64,000 bases of DNA from an uncultured Woeseia sp. (GCA_913031125.1 CAJWFK010000004.1:1-64000); one strand, 5' to 3'; shown: positions 17,452 through 26,722, counted from the stretch's first letter. Program-made: numbers and translations. Notes: a model not told the origin generated them from the letters alone.

Positions 17452-18404
17452 TTTTCATTGGCGAAGAAGATGTTCGACATGTACTCGGTTACAAGGAGTT
17501 GGTTGAGGAGCTGCGGCACATGTATTGCGCCGATAATATGTATGCAGGTCGTGAGTTATTAGATTTACAGTCGCTGGGTAGTGCCAGTGGAACCTGCATG
17601 GGGCTAATGCCAGCTTATGGTCCGGGGCATGACATCACGACTAAAATTTTTACACTCTTCCCGAGCAATCAGGCAAAGGGATTACCGACTATTACAGCGG
17701 TAATCATCGTATTTGATTCGGAGACTGGGGAGCTGACAGCTGTTGTCGATGGTATTGAAGTAACAAAACGCAGAACGTCTGCTATGTGCGCTTTGGCATC
17801 GACTTACATGTCCAGGGAAGACAGCAAGTCATTGCTTGTCTGTGGTTCCGGTGCACTTGCGCCACATGCGGCTTTGGCCCACGCAGTTGTCCGGCCGATA
17901 AAGAAAATTGAGATCTGGGCGCGAAGGCCAGATGCAGCTGCTGAGACTGCAAATATTGTCCGCGCTGACCGCCCGGATATTGATATCAGCGTATCTCGAG
18001 ACCTGAAAGACTCTTGTTCGCGGGCAGATATTGTATCCTGCCAGACTAGCGCATCTTATCCAATTATATTTGGAGACTGGATCAGTCCGGGAACACATCT
18101 TGATTTTGTTGGTAGCCATGATCCACAGAAACGCGAATGCGATGATGAGGTTGTTCGTAAGGGACGAATTATTGTTGATGTGATGGAAACGTCGATGCGG
18201 GAAGCAGGAGATATTTTGATCCCGATTGCCAATGGGACAATTAAAAAATCAGATGTGCTTGGGGACCTTAGCGATTTGTGCAGATCCCGGGTTCTTGGAC
18301 GGCAAACTACTGATGATATTACGGTTTTTAAATCAACCGGATCGTCATTGGCGGATATGGCAGCAGCAGAACTGGCCGTTCGAAATTCAGTAAAAAGAAA
18401 ATAG
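17448..18404 (+). CDS. Ornithine cyclodeaminase/mu-crystallin family, likely pyrroline-2-carboxylate reductase
   Basis: 318 aa from the ATG that overlaps the dctM stop; a longer in-frame reading back to 17295 merely runs through dctM. The N-terminal dimerisation part (~1-110) carries KIFTLFPSN with the substrate-binding Lys and KRRTSAMCALASTY; the Rossmann part has LLVCGSGALAPHAALAH and DFVGSHDPQKRECDDEVV. Members of this family include ornithine cyclodeaminase, ketimine reductases and the NAD(P)H-dependent delta1-pyrroline-2-carboxylate reductase that makes L-proline from trans-3-hydroxyproline or D-proline breakdown. The last fits a window with a proline-racemase relative and peptidases of the prolidase fold. 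Confidence 0.85.
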   Translation: MIFIGEEDVRHVLGYKELVEELRHMYCADNMYAGRELLDLQSLGSASGTCMGLMPAYGPGHDITTKIFTLFPSNQAKGLPTITAVIIVFDSETGELTAVVDGIEVTKRRTSAMCALASTYMSREDSKSLLVCGSGALAPHAALAHAVVRPIKKIEIWARRPDAAAETANIVRADRPDIDISVSRDLKDSCSRADIVSCQTSASYPIIFGDWISPGTHLDFVGSHDPQKRECDDEVVRKGRIIVDVMETSMREAGDILIPIANGTIKKSDVLGDLSDLCRSRVLGRQTTDDITVFKSTGSSLADMAAAELAVRNSVKRK

Positions 18405-18414
18405 GAGAAATAAG

Positions 18415-19161
18415 GTGGCAACTGACGATGTGATATTAGTGACAGGATCGGCAACGGGACTCGGGGCTGAAATTATTCGTAGTTTTGCTGAGAAAGGATA
18501 TCGCGTCGTGATTAATTATTTGAACGACGGAGAGGGAGAAGCACTGCGTTCGGAAATAGCTAATAGATATGGAAAAGAGAATGTTCTCGCCTGTCAGGCA
18601 AATGTTGCAGATCGTTTGGCGGTCAAGGCAATGTTCGAATCCGCCATTCAGGCATTCGGTCGTGTGGACGTACTTGTGAATTGTGCCGGTATTAACCTCG
18701 ATGCACCTTTTACTGAGCTTACAGATGAAACTTGGGACGCCGTAATAGATGCCCACCTAAAGGGACACTTTGTTTGTGGTCAGGAATATGTCTTTCACAA
18801 CACTGACCGCGAGGGTGTGATCATTAATTTGGGTGCAGCGGCCGGTTCTATTGGTCGCAAGAATGGCGCAAACTTTTGTGCGGCGAAAGCGGGCTGCATC
18901 GTTCTAACAAAGTGTATGGCGCTGGAACTAGCGCCTAGAATACGAGTTAATTGTTTGGTGCCCGGTTCAGTTAGGACACGTGAAGTTATTGAGCGTTATG
19001 ATCTTGAGACTGAAGAAGGCTTGGAAAAAGAGCTGGCGACCTTGCCGATGGGCCGACTAGGCGAGTTTGAGGATATTACGGAAATGGTTCACTGTATCGT
19101 CAATGCAAAGTTCACTACGGGTGCGAAATTTTATGTAAATGGCGGCCAGTATATGCACTAG
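18415..19161 (+). CDS. Short-chain dehydrogenase/reductase fold protein lacking catalytic Ser and Tyr
   Basis: 248 aa, FabG-like. The cofactor site is intact (VTGSATGLG, residues 9-17; NVAD; VNCAG), and the catalytic Lys158 remains. The catalytic Ser is Ala141 (NLGAAAG in place of an IGSVVG-type block) and the catalytic Tyr is Phe154 (ANFCAAK in place of ANYAAAK). Classical SDR chemistry needs both, so this protein is probably not an ordinary alcohol/ketone oxidoreductase. GTG start with AGGAG at 18403-18407, 10 bp after the pyrroline-reductase-like gene; last gene of the plus-strand operon. Confidence 0.85.
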   Translation: MATDDVILVTGSATGLGAEIIRSFAEKGYRVVINYLNDGEGEALRSEIANRYGKENVLACQANVADRLAVKAMFESAIQAFGRVDVLVNCAGINLDAPFTELTDETWDAVIDAHLKGHFVCGQEYVFHNTDREGVIINLGAAAGSIGRKNGANFCAAKAGCIVLTKCMALELAPRIRVNCLVPGSVRTREVIERYDLETEEGLEKELATLPMGRLGEFEDITEMVHCIVNAKFTTGAKFYVNGGQYMH

Positions 19162-19180
19162 CTGGGAAATTGGTTCTGGG

Positions 19181-20623
19181 TTAATGGATTTCCAGAATTT
19201 TTTCATTCCGCGGATGAAGGTATTTTACTCCGTCGGTGGTGATTAGATGATTACCCTCGATATTTATTGAAATTGGAAAGCCCGGCCGTTCTGGCAGATT
19301 TGTGTGCACCATGTATTCGAAGGAAAAGAAATGATTGTGTTGGAGTACCTGATCAAATCGGTCGGTTCGAAATGGTGCAACTGAAGCACCTACAGTGACC
19401 AGGCTCCCTCCATTGTTACCCATTGCATGTAGATCAATGGAAAATCCGGAATTATTTTTACCAAGTAGCGCTTTCTGAATTAGTTCGTAGTCTTTCGTTC
19501 CAATGTCAACGAATGGTGTGTAAATGTAATTTTCGTTTTCAAGAGCCACTACAAGTGCATCAAGAGTTTGTTTCGCGGTTCGTCCCGCAACTATATGCGG
19601 CCGCATAATACTATGGGCGTCAATCGCACGATCAAAAGCTTTCTGAATACTTTCGGGGATTGTTGTTTCGCCCTCACGAAATACATATGCGTTGCGTTTG
19701 AAGTCAGTCGTGAAATAATCGAGGTGACGAACAGATATGTCATAGGTCATGAAATCGCCACGCTGAATTACGTAGTCTCCGTCATGAATAATCCATCGAA
19801 CGTCTGGAGCAGCATCAGTTGTTGATGCGGCCGAAAACAGAATACGGGGTAATGGCACATAACTGTCTACTCCATACCCAATACCTTGCCGCTGCTGCTC
19901 TTCAACAATCCACTGACCAACGTCTCTTAGTGTGGTTTTTCCCGGATTGATAACTTCACGACTCAGGGCCCTTATCAGGAGCTGTCGATGCATTTCAAGA
20001 GCCTTTCCGAATTCGGAAATCTCACTGCCTGTTCGTCGCGCACGAAAATCGGTGATTAACTGCTCAGCTGAGACAAAACGATCTGAATATTTCTTCCCGA
20101 TAATTGATTCAAGTTTGACGTATTGTGAATACGATAGTCCATCTGCGACTGCCAGCCAGGCTGAGAAATTTAGTGCAATCCGTTTGGGATTGCGCTCTGC
20201 TACGAATTTAGCAAATTCATCGTAAATGCTGGGGTCCTGGTCCACAAAACCATAACCCTCTATCGCTCGTCTGATTTGATCGGATCCAAATATATCGAAG
20301 AGTTCTGGGTGTCCGCCGTTTCCGAAAATCGCGCGTTCAATTCTGTCACTGCCCCGATCTGTAAAGACGATGTATCCTGAAACTTGACCGAAATGCAGCT
20401 GCATGGGATCTGGATTTCCATCACGGATCACATGAATCCACATGTCGATATCATTATCACGCATAGCACCGGGCAATACACTGTCAAGCTTCTCACGGCG
20501 AATTTGATGCAGAGTGTTAGCCTGCTCAATGACAGAAGGTTGTTTGGAAGCTGCTGGTGTTTGTGCACTCCATAGCAGCAGCGTGGCCATAAGTCCGGCG
20601 GTGATTCGGTAGTTTGTATGCAT
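19181..20623 (-). CDS. Secreted M24 (creatinase/prolidase-fold) peptidase, paralog 3, intact site
   Basis: 480 aa with signal peptide (cleavage near TPAASK) and the LPGAMRDNDIDMWIHV signature. The five metal ligands can all be placed: Asp in MTYDIS, Asp in FTTDFKR (one residue further apart than in paralog 1), His in DLHAMGNNGG, Glu in FSFEYMVH, and Glu456 in INIEGNHLI. It most resembles paralog 4 (shared DLHAMGNNGG, ENYIYTPF). It is downstream of the aldo/keto reductase gene on the minus strand, 31 bp apart, likely one operon under operator site B. Confidence 0.87.
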   Translation of the reverse strand: MHTNYRITAGLMATLLLWSAQTPAASKQPSVIEQANTLHQIRREKLDSVLPGAMRDNDIDMWIHVIRDGNPDPMQLHFGQVSGYIVFTDRGSDRIERAIFGNGGHPELFDIFGSDQIRRAIEGYGFVDQDPSIYDEFAKFVAERNPKRIALNFSAWLAVADGLSYSQYVKLESIIGKKYSDRFVSAEQLITDFRARRTGSEISEFGKALEMHRQLLIRALSREVINPGKTTLRDVGQWIVEEQQRQGIGYGVDSYVPLPRILFSAASTTDAAPDVRWIIHDGDYVIQRGDFMTYDISVRHLDYFTTDFKRNAYVFREGETTIPESIQKAFDRAIDAHSIMRPHIVAGRTAKQTLDALVVALENENYIYTPFVDIGTKDYELIQKALLGKNNSGFSIDLHAMGNNGGSLVTVGASVAPFRTDRFDQVLQHNHFFSFEYMVHTNLPERPGFPISINIEGNHLITTDGVKYLHPRNEKILEIH

Positions 20624-20654
20624 TACTAATGCTTCTCGGCAGGTTGCTTTCTGA

Positions 20655-21689
20655 CTAAATAATGGTTCCTTTCATCCAGTCAGCTGTATTATGGAAGTTC
20701 GCTGCGGCGCTGCCCGGAGGAACTAACTCATCACAGGCCTTACGAGTCTCTTCGTCAAGTTCAGTATTTATGATATCCAGAAATTCTGGCACTTGCTCGA
20801 TTGTGCGTGGTCCAATCAATGGTGCGGTAATACCCGGCTGATCTTTACACCATACGACCGCTAATTGAGCAGGGGTCAATCCAATATTTTTGGCGAGCTT
20901 GCTAAACTCGATACCTATTTCAATGCCGCGGCGTGTCACTCGGTCCGCATAAAATCCGCCCCGAAGCACTGCACGAGAATCCTTGGGCGGGTTTTCCGGG
21001 TCATCATAGCGGCCAGCTAAAACACCCATTGCCATTGGTGACCAGGTGATAACGCCGACGCCGTGTTCCTCGCACATAGGTAATAGCTCATTCTCAATAC
21101 GTCTGTCCAGTAGGTTGTATGGTGGTTGCTCGCACACAATACGCGCATATCCTTTTAGTTCACTGACCATAATTGAGTTCATCACCGCCCAAGCGGGGTG
21201 TGTTGAGCTGCCGATATAACGAATTTTCCCTTGCTGAACCAGCGTATTCAGAGCGCTGAGCTGCTCATCCCACGGGATGGTAGGCGAGGGGCGATGAATT
21301 TGATAAAGATCAATATAATCCGTTTGCAGTCGTTTTAGCGAGTTCTCGCAAGCTCTTATGATATTGAGACGGGTATGTCCATGGTCATTAGGACCGAACT
21401 GTGCTGGGTCATCAACACTGAACCCGGGGCGCCGCTGGCCATGATCCACTTTAGTTGCGATAAGCACTTGATCTCGTTTTCCAGTTTTCTTTAGGGTTTC
21501 GCCAATAATCTTTTCACCGCCACCATTAGCGTAAGTGTCGCCGGTATCAATCAGATTAATACCTGCATCTAAAGACATTTCAAGAATTCGAGCTGATTCG
21601 TCTGCTGGCGTTGGATCCAAGAAATTGTCTGTGCCCAAGGCAAGTGGGGCAACTTGAATACCGGTTCGCCCAAGAATTCTGTAGTCCAT
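20655..21689 (-). CDS. Aldo/keto reductase
   Basis: 344 aa NAD(P)H-dependent oxidoreductase with a TIM barrel. The catalytic tetrad is visible: Asp and Tyr in LIDTGDTYANGGGE, Lys in VLIATKVDHG, and His in DLYQIHRPSP. The C-terminal cofactor-binding part is PLIGPRTIEQV. It is of the YajO/YghZ-like bacterial type, with broad aldehyde and ketone substrates. In this setting it could handle an aldehyde from imino-acid breakdown, but that is inference. First gene of a minus-strand pair; the promoter region is shared with the DapA-family gene. Confidence 0.9.
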   Translation of the reverse strand: MDYRILGRTGIQVAPLALGTDNFLDPTPADESARILEMSLDAGINLIDTGDTYANGGGEKIIGETLKKTGKRDQVLIATKVDHGQRRPGFSVDDPAQFGPNDHGHTRLNIIRACENSLKRLQTDYIDLYQIHRPSPTIPWDEQLSALNTLVQQGKIRYIGSSTHPAWAVMNSIMVSELKGYARIVCEQPPYNLLDRRIENELLPMCEEHGVGVITWSPMAMGVLAGRYDDPENPPKDSRAVLRGGFYADRVTRRGIEIGIEFSKLAKNIGLTPAQLAVVWCKDQPGITAPLIGPRTIEQVPEFLDIINTELDEETRKACDELVPPGSAAANFHNTADWMKGTII

Positions 21690-21735
21690 TATTTATTTCC
21701 TATTGATGAAGAGGTTTAATTTCTAAAACTTTTGT

Positions 21736-21777
21736 CAAAATGCTAACTAGCTAACAAATTAAGTTAGTAGCATTTTG
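21736..21777. repeat. Inverted repeat in divergent promoter region
   Basis: Arms CAAAATGCTA (21736-21745) and TAGCATTTTG (21768-21777) are perfectly complementary, with further short CTAAC/GTTAG complementarity inside. The unit TTTTGTCAA also occurs as a direct repeat at 21730-21738 and 21773-21781. It lies between the aldo/keto reductase and DapA-family genes, just before operator site B, and may bind a second regulator. Confidence 0.5.
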
Positions 21778-21786
21778 TCAAGTGTA

Positions 21787-21800
21787 TATTGTATACGATA
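21787..21800. promoter_or_regulatory. Putative GntR/FCD operator, site B
   Basis: TATTGTATACGATA, 13 of 14 positions identical to the perfect palindrome at 11184. It lies between divergent genes (aldo/keto reductase start at 21689, DapA-family start at 21905), the same arrangement as the other sites. Confidence 0.6.
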
Positions 21801-21904
21801 GGGTATATAATCAAGTTACGTTTTCCGGTGCTTTGGCTAAGTGTAGACCAGCATCGTCCGGCGTCAATAATTAAGTCTTAAAAAAATGAATTGGAGTGGT
21901 ATTC

Positions 21905-22810
21905 ATGGAAAAAGCCCGATGGCAAGGTGTGATGCCGGCACTTATGACAGAGATGCATGCGGATGGCAGCATCGATCTTGATAGCACGGCTGCCCATGCT
22001 GATAAGTGTATTGCGGCAGGTGTTCAGGGAATTATTGCCATCGGAACACTTGGAGAAAACTGCTCTTTGACCCCTGGGGAGAAAGAATCGGTACTGCGAG
22101 CGGTAGTCGAGGTTGCAGGTGGCCGAGTTCCGGTAATATGCGGAATCGCCGAGTACACAAGCAATTTTGCACTCGAACGTGCTCGGATGGCAGAGAAAGC
22201 TGGAGCTGACGGTTTAATGACCCTGCCTGGAATGGTCTATAAACAGGATTCGCGCGAGGCAATCAGGCATTTCAGTAACATTGCAGAAGGAACGGACTTG
22301 CCAATAATGATCTATAACAATCATGTTGGCTACAAAGTAGACCTTCTGCCGCATGATTTTCTTGACCTCGCAAAGTTCGACAACATAGTCGCGGTTAAAG
22401 AGTCATCTCATGACAGTAGGCGTCTCACCGACATGGTCAATGTCTGTGGTGACCGATACATATTATTTTCAGGAGTTGATGACTTAGCACTTGAAAATTT
22501 CTTGTTCGGTGCTGTCGGGTGGGTTTCTGGGATTGCTAATTCATTCCCTCATGAGGCTGTGAGGCTGTTCAATCTGGCAAAGTCCAACCAGGTAGATGAT
22601 GCTGTTGCTCTCTACCGATGGTTAATGCCGATGTTGCATCTAGACACTGATGTGAAGCTTGTGCAATACCTGAAGCTCGTCAATCAGATGACAGGGATGG
22701 GATCTGAATGGGTACGAGAACCCAGATTGCCACTAGAGGGCGCGGAGCGCGCTAGGGTCGAGAAAATAGTTCAAAGTGCGTTAGATAGTCGCCCTGCACT
22801 CGCTGCTTAA
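21905..22810 (+). CDS. DapA-family lyase, likely pyrroline-4-hydroxy-2-carboxylate deaminase
   Basis: 301 aa class-I aldolase-type TIM barrel. The Schiff-base Lys is in IVAVKESSHD, the Tyr is in MIYNNHVGY, and GTLGENCSLTPGE replaces the GTTGE block of true dihydrodipicolinate synthases. The blocks RVPVICGIAEYT, FSGVDDLALE, GAVGWVSG and LHLDTDVKLVQYLKL are what I recall from DapA relatives found with 4-hydroxyproline catabolic genes, where the enzyme deaminates delta1-pyrroline-4-hydroxy-2-carboxylate to 2-oxoglutarate semialdehyde. The assignment rests on memory of the family and on context. ATG at 21905 has TTGGAG upstream at a good distance; a GTG three codons earlier overlaps that site and is less likely. 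Confidence 0.75.
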   Translation: MEKARWQGVMPALMTEMHADGSIDLDSTAAHADKCIAAGVQGIIAIGTLGENCSLTPGEKESVLRAVVEVAGGRVPVICGIAEYTSNFALERARMAEKAGADGLMTLPGMVYKQDSREAIRHFSNIAEGTDLPIMIYNNHVGYKVDLLPHDFLDLAKFDNIVAVKESSHDSRRLTDMVNVCGDRYILFSGVDDLALENFLFGAVGWVSGIANSFPHEAVRLFNLAKSNQVDDAVALYRWLMPMLHLDTDVKLVQYLKLVNQMTGMGSEWVREPRLPLEGAERARVEKIVQSALDSRPALAA

Positions 22811-22834
22811 TGCAATAACCGTAGCCACGCCACG

Positions 22835-24220
22835 CTAATGGATTACGAAAATTCCCTCATTAGCGGGTTGAATCCACTCAATACCTAAGTTTGTCACGAC
22901 CTGTGGATTCGAAAAGTTGATTGTTATGGGATAGCTCGGCCTGTCCGATAAATGGGTATGCACTGCAAATTCGAACGCGAGAATATGGTTCTCACGAATG
23001 ATGATATCGTCGCGGTCCCGTCGGAATGGTGCGATCGATGGCCCAACCGTTACCAGTGTACCTCCATTGTTACCCATGGCATGTAAATCAACGTAAAAGC
23101 CTGATTGATTCTTGCCGGCCAGCATATCTTGGATCATTCGATAGTCATCAGCAGGATCATCGGTGAATGGTGTGTATATATAATTTTCTTCCTCAAGTGC
23201 ACGCACAATTGCTGTGAGTGCTTCTCCGGAGGTCATGCCGACCTCAACCTGCTCCCGTATGATTCCTTGGGCCTTTTTGGTTTGGTCCCATGCATACTGC
23301 AATTCGTCGGGAACATTGTCCTCACCGTCACGCAGGATATAGGCATGATGTTTTGTATCGACACCAAATGAGTTGGGGCCAAAATCCATCCAATTTGCGT
23401 CCCCACTAAAAGCAAAGAAATCACCCTTTTGAAACACGTAGTCCGGGTGTCGAATCCATGATGTCGCGTGAGGTTCCCGGATCCTTTCGGATTTGTCCGA
23501 GTAGTAAATACGAGCATCACAGGCGCAATCGCCTATTGTTGTAACACCAGGAATAATCCTTGAAAGGTTTTTTAAAGCATTTTGTCGTGCAATCTCCAAC
23601 GTGTTGGTTTGCACAACGATTTCTCTGAGGGTGCGGCGGGAACGATAGTCCGTAATTAAATATTCTGCTGAAACAATTCTTTGAGCATACTTTTCTCCTA
23701 GGATTTTGCTGAGTTTTAGGAATTGCGTGTAGGAGATATCATCCGCAACAGATAACCAGTCCGAATAATTAACAGCGATGGTTTTGGGATCATTTTTGGC
23801 TACATATTGACGAATTTCATCGTAGGCTGAAAGATCTTCTGGATCATATTCATATCCGGCAACAGCTCTGGCGACTTTGGTAGAGCCTATGACATCTACA
23901 TTATTAATCCCGCCCGGTCCTGTGAATATGCCACCAAACATGGCACGTTCAATATGTTCCCCGGTGTCAGTAAAGATCAGATAACCATCGAAATGCCCGA
24001 ACTCATACTCCAGGGAACTTGGTTGTCCATCGCGAGCAACGTTGATCCACATATCAACGTCGTTATCCCTCATGGCGCTGGGAAGAATAAGGTCCAGCTT
24101 GTCATTTCGGATTAAATTTAAAACTGCCTGTGTATCAGGATTATATTCGTCCGGACTAACAGCTTTGGCTCCCGACATTAGTGAAATGCCGATAATTAGA
24201 AAGCTTAATGCTCTAATCAT
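22835..24220 (-). CDS. Secreted M24-fold protein, paralog 4, last metal Glu missing
   Basis: 461 aa, signal peptide ending near SGAKA, signature LPSAMRDNDVDMWINV. It is closest to paralog 3. The His in DLHAMGNNGG and the Glu in LAFEFAVH are kept, but the final ligand is Ser437 (INFSNPQVV in place of INFEDNAIV). The first-Asp region (FSGDANWMDFGPNSFGVD) is rearranged, so the spacing to the second Asp is abnormal. It also has a Cys-containing insert (GDCACDARIYY). Probably impaired as a two-metal peptidase. GGAGAT precedes the ATG. A strong terminator lies between it and the upstream receptor gene. Confidence 0.82.
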   Translation of the reverse strand: MIRALSFLIIGISLMSGAKAVSPDEYNPDTQAVLNLIRNDKLDLILPSAMRDNDVDMWINVARDGQPSSLEYEFGHFDGYLIFTDTGEHIERAMFGGIFTGPGGINNVDVIGSTKVARAVAGYEYDPEDLSAYDEIRQYVAKNDPKTIAVNYSDWLSVADDISYTQFLKLSKILGEKYAQRIVSAEYLITDYRSRRTLREIVVQTNTLEIARQNALKNLSRIIPGVTTIGDCACDARIYYSDKSERIREPHATSWIRHPDYVFQKGDFFAFSGDANWMDFGPNSFGVDTKHHAYILRDGEDNVPDELQYAWDQTKKAQGIIREQVEVGMTSGEALTAIVRALEEENYIYTPFTDDPADDYRMIQDMLAGKNQSGFYVDLHAMGNNGGTLVTVGPSIAPFRRDRDDIIIRENHILAFEFAVHTHLSDRPSYPITINFSNPQVVTNLGIEWIQPANEGIFVIH

Positions 24221-24235
24221 TATGATCTCCAGCGC

Positions 24236-24274
24236 AAAAAAAAACGCAACACCGAGAAACTCGGTGCTGCGTTT
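24236..24274 (-). terminator. Rho-independent terminator after the TonB-dependent receptor
   Basis: On the minus strand a 15-bp stem (AAACGCAGCACCGAG / CTCGGTGTTGCGTTT, one G-U pair) with a 3-nt loop is followed by a run of U (plus-strand A-run 24236-24244). The plus-strand reading would have an A-C mismatch and no T-run, so it acts on minus-strand transcripts. It sits 14 bp after the receptor stop and just before M24 paralog 4. Confidence 0.88.
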
Positions 24275-24287
24275 AGATTTTCATTAC

Positions 24288-26627
24288 TTAAAACTTGGTT
24301 CTGTATTGAATTCCGGCAGTCAATGGTCGGAGGAATATGGTTCGTTTGAACTCATTTTCTAAGCCATTAGAAAAGACTTTACCTCTCTCATTGAGTAAAT
24401 TGTCAATGTAGAAGGTCAAACCATATGTTTCCGTCTCATACCCGGCACGGAGATTTACAATACTGTATTCGCCTGACTCATTGCGGGGCTCGCCAAACTC
24501 AAAGGCCCCAAGAATCTGGCCTATGTATTGAGCATCCGCGCGAACGAATCCGGTATTACCATTGTCCATCGGCCAGGAATAGTCAGCGGAGATAGCTAAT
24601 TGCATATCTGGTGATCCTGGTAGGCGCTCTCCTTTCTCAGCACCAAGGAATGGTTCCCACTTATCAAGTGTTGCGTCAACCCATGAACCACTGCCCGAGA
24701 TCATTAAATTATCAGATACGTTATAAGCGAATTCGCCTTCAATACCCGTAGAGGTAGCTGATGCCGCGTTGGCCATGAATCCTGTATTACATTGGCCTGA
24801 TGGGTCATCAACCTCAACTTCTACCTGGATGTCTTTCCAGTCACCAAGGAAGAAACCGCCGGCAAAGTAGCCTTTACCACTAGCAAAAGAATGCTTAATA
24901 CCAACTTCATGCATCCACAACGTGTCACTTGTGGTACCCGGGAGACGTCCATTGACTAAGAATCCTTCCAGTCCATTGGCGTTTAAGAAATTAACAATGA
25001 CGCCCTCGCATTGTGGGTCGAACGGCGGAGGTACTTCCGATCCAAAGCCTAGTCGGAAGCCTTCACCTGACTGAAAATACATCATTGAGTCATCGGTCAG
25101 GTCATAGGAGATATTAAATTTGAGTGTGTCAAATTCTTCTGGGTATGGCTCAGTGGCAAATATATCAAGAAAGGCCATTCCGGGCTCATCTTCCTCTTCG
25201 CCAATGACTGCGAAAGCTTCGAAACTACTTTCGAACTCAGAATGACGGTAACCAACAGTTGCTGATAAGCGCTCCGTGGCAAACCATGTCATTTCACCAA
25301 ACACTGCTGTTTGTGTCAGGAAGGTTTTGAAATCTTCCTTGAACAACCAATCCACATTAGCAGTACTGCCGTAGCCGAAGGTTCCAACATAGGCACCGCC
25401 ACCTGGTGGCGTAAAGTCACCCACTGCGACATCTTCCTCGCCGTCTTCGTAGTAAGAGCCAACAATCCATGAGAACTTACTATCTTCATCAACCTCTGAT
25501 ACCAATCTGAATTCCTGACTAACCGTGTAGTTATCATTGTCGTCATTAATCCATAAGCGAAGTAACGGATCATAATCAGATACTAACTGTGCACTGGTAA
25601 TCGTTTCATCATCCATGAATGCTCTTGCCCAGGGGAGTGAGACGTCATTATGACGAACAAAATCCATTTGCAGGTAGCCTGTTGATGACGTGAATGTTGC
25701 AAAACCCGGGATTTCATAGTCGAAAGTCAGGTCATGCATTTGCATTTTATTGGTCAGCCATTCCGGCGTTACGGTCGCGTCTCCTTGATCCAATTCATCG
25801 ACATTTACTCCACGAGCTTCCGGAAAACCGTTTTGTTCCAGGTTTTGGTACAGATATTTATAATCTACGGTAAAGCGGTCGTTTGGCGTAGCTCGAACGG
25901 AAATACGTGCACCCGAGTTTTCAATAGTCGATACGCCATCCAGGCCTAGGAGACTATTTTTTAGATAACCGCCATCCTCTAGGGTATAACCTACAAGACG
26001 AACGGCTAACTTATCCTCTATTATCGGAATATTAACCATGGCATCGAGCGCATGATTCATGCCGTCAGCGCCGTCAGTAGTCGACATATCAGCTGCTACG
26101 TTGTAACTGAAACCTGTAGGATCTGCGCGATTTGAGATGAAGCGCATGGTTCCAGCTAGCGAACCGCCACCAAACAGTGTTCCTTGAGGTCCTCGAAGAA
26201 CCTCCACGCGCTGCATGTCGAAAAGGCGGGGATCTCCTGTTGCTATGACTGTCGTGATTCGCTGATTATCAAGGTAGACGTCCGTCACAGAGGATTCAGT
26301 TGAAGTACTGGTCTGTATGCCTCGTATAATTACGTTCTTGCGGGCCGCGCCTTGGTCGATAACCATCAAGCTTGGCACAAGTCTAAAGATATCTGCCATC
26401 TTACCTAAACCGGCAGCTTCTATGTGGTCTTGCCCGATAGCTGTAATGGAGAGAGGTACATCGAGAATAGACTGCTCACGCTTCTGAGCGGTGACTATGA
26501 TGACGTCAAGGACATCGTCATCGTCATCTTGAGCCCAGGCAGGACTAAATCCGACTAAGGACAAGCATAAGATTAGTAACGAGCGATTAAAAATATGCCC
26601 GAATGTTTGAGTTTTTCGCAATTGCAT
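24288..26627 (-). CDS. TonB-dependent outer-membrane receptor
   Basis: 779 aa from the ATG at 26627, which gives a clean signal peptide (MQLRKTQTFG start, cleavage after PAWAQ). A longer in-frame reading to 26687 would put 20 extra residues before it. After an acidic Asp stretch comes a TonB-box-like VIIVTAQKREQS, the plug domain (~residues 50-160, VPLSITAIGQDHIEAAGLG and RGPQGTLFGGGSLAGTMRF) and a 22-strand barrel ending in the aromatic C-terminus QYRTKF. It would take up a substrate too large for porins, here perhaps peptides. Divergent from the proline-racemase operon across operator site C. Confidence 0.95.
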   Translation of the reverse strand: MQLRKTQTFGHIFNRSLLILCLSLVGFSPAWAQDDDDDVLDVIIVTAQKREQSILDVPLSITAIGQDHIEAAGLGKMADIFRLVPSLMVIDQGAARKNVIIRGIQTSTSTESSVTDVYLDNQRITTVIATGDPRLFDMQRVEVLRGPQGTLFGGGSLAGTMRFISNRADPTGFSYNVAADMSTTDGADGMNHALDAMVNIPIIEDKLAVRLVGYTLEDGGYLKNSLLGLDGVSTIENSGARISVRATPNDRFTVDYKYLYQNLEQNGFPEARGVNVDELDQGDATVTPEWLTNKMQMHDLTFDYEIPGFATFTSSTGYLQMDFVRHNDVSLPWARAFMDDETITSAQLVSDYDPLLRLWINDDNDNYTVSQEFRLVSEVDEDSKFSWIVGSYYEDGEEDVAVGDFTPPGGGAYVGTFGYGSTANVDWLFKEDFKTFLTQTAVFGEMTWFATERLSATVGYRHSEFESSFEAFAVIGEEEDEPGMAFLDIFATEPYPEEFDTLKFNISYDLTDDSMMYFQSGEGFRLGFGSEVPPPFDPQCEGVIVNFLNANGLEGFLVNGRLPGTTSDTLWMHEVGIKHSFASGKGYFAGGFFLGDWKDIQVEVEVDDPSGQCNTGFMANAASATSTGIEGEFAYNVSDNLMISGSGSWVDATLDKWEPFLGAEKGERLPGSPDMQLAISADYSWPMDNGNTGFVRADAQYIGQILGAFEFGEPRNESGEYSIVNLRAGYETETYGLTFYIDNLLNERGKVFSNGLENEFKRTIFLRPLTAGIQYRTKF

Positions 26628-26722
26628 CGTGTTTCCCCGTATAGCAGAAAAAAGTAAACAGCTGTTAAAACATACTAATTGCGCCAATTTTCGTATCTTA
26701 TTGGCTGCTGCATAATGGAGAA

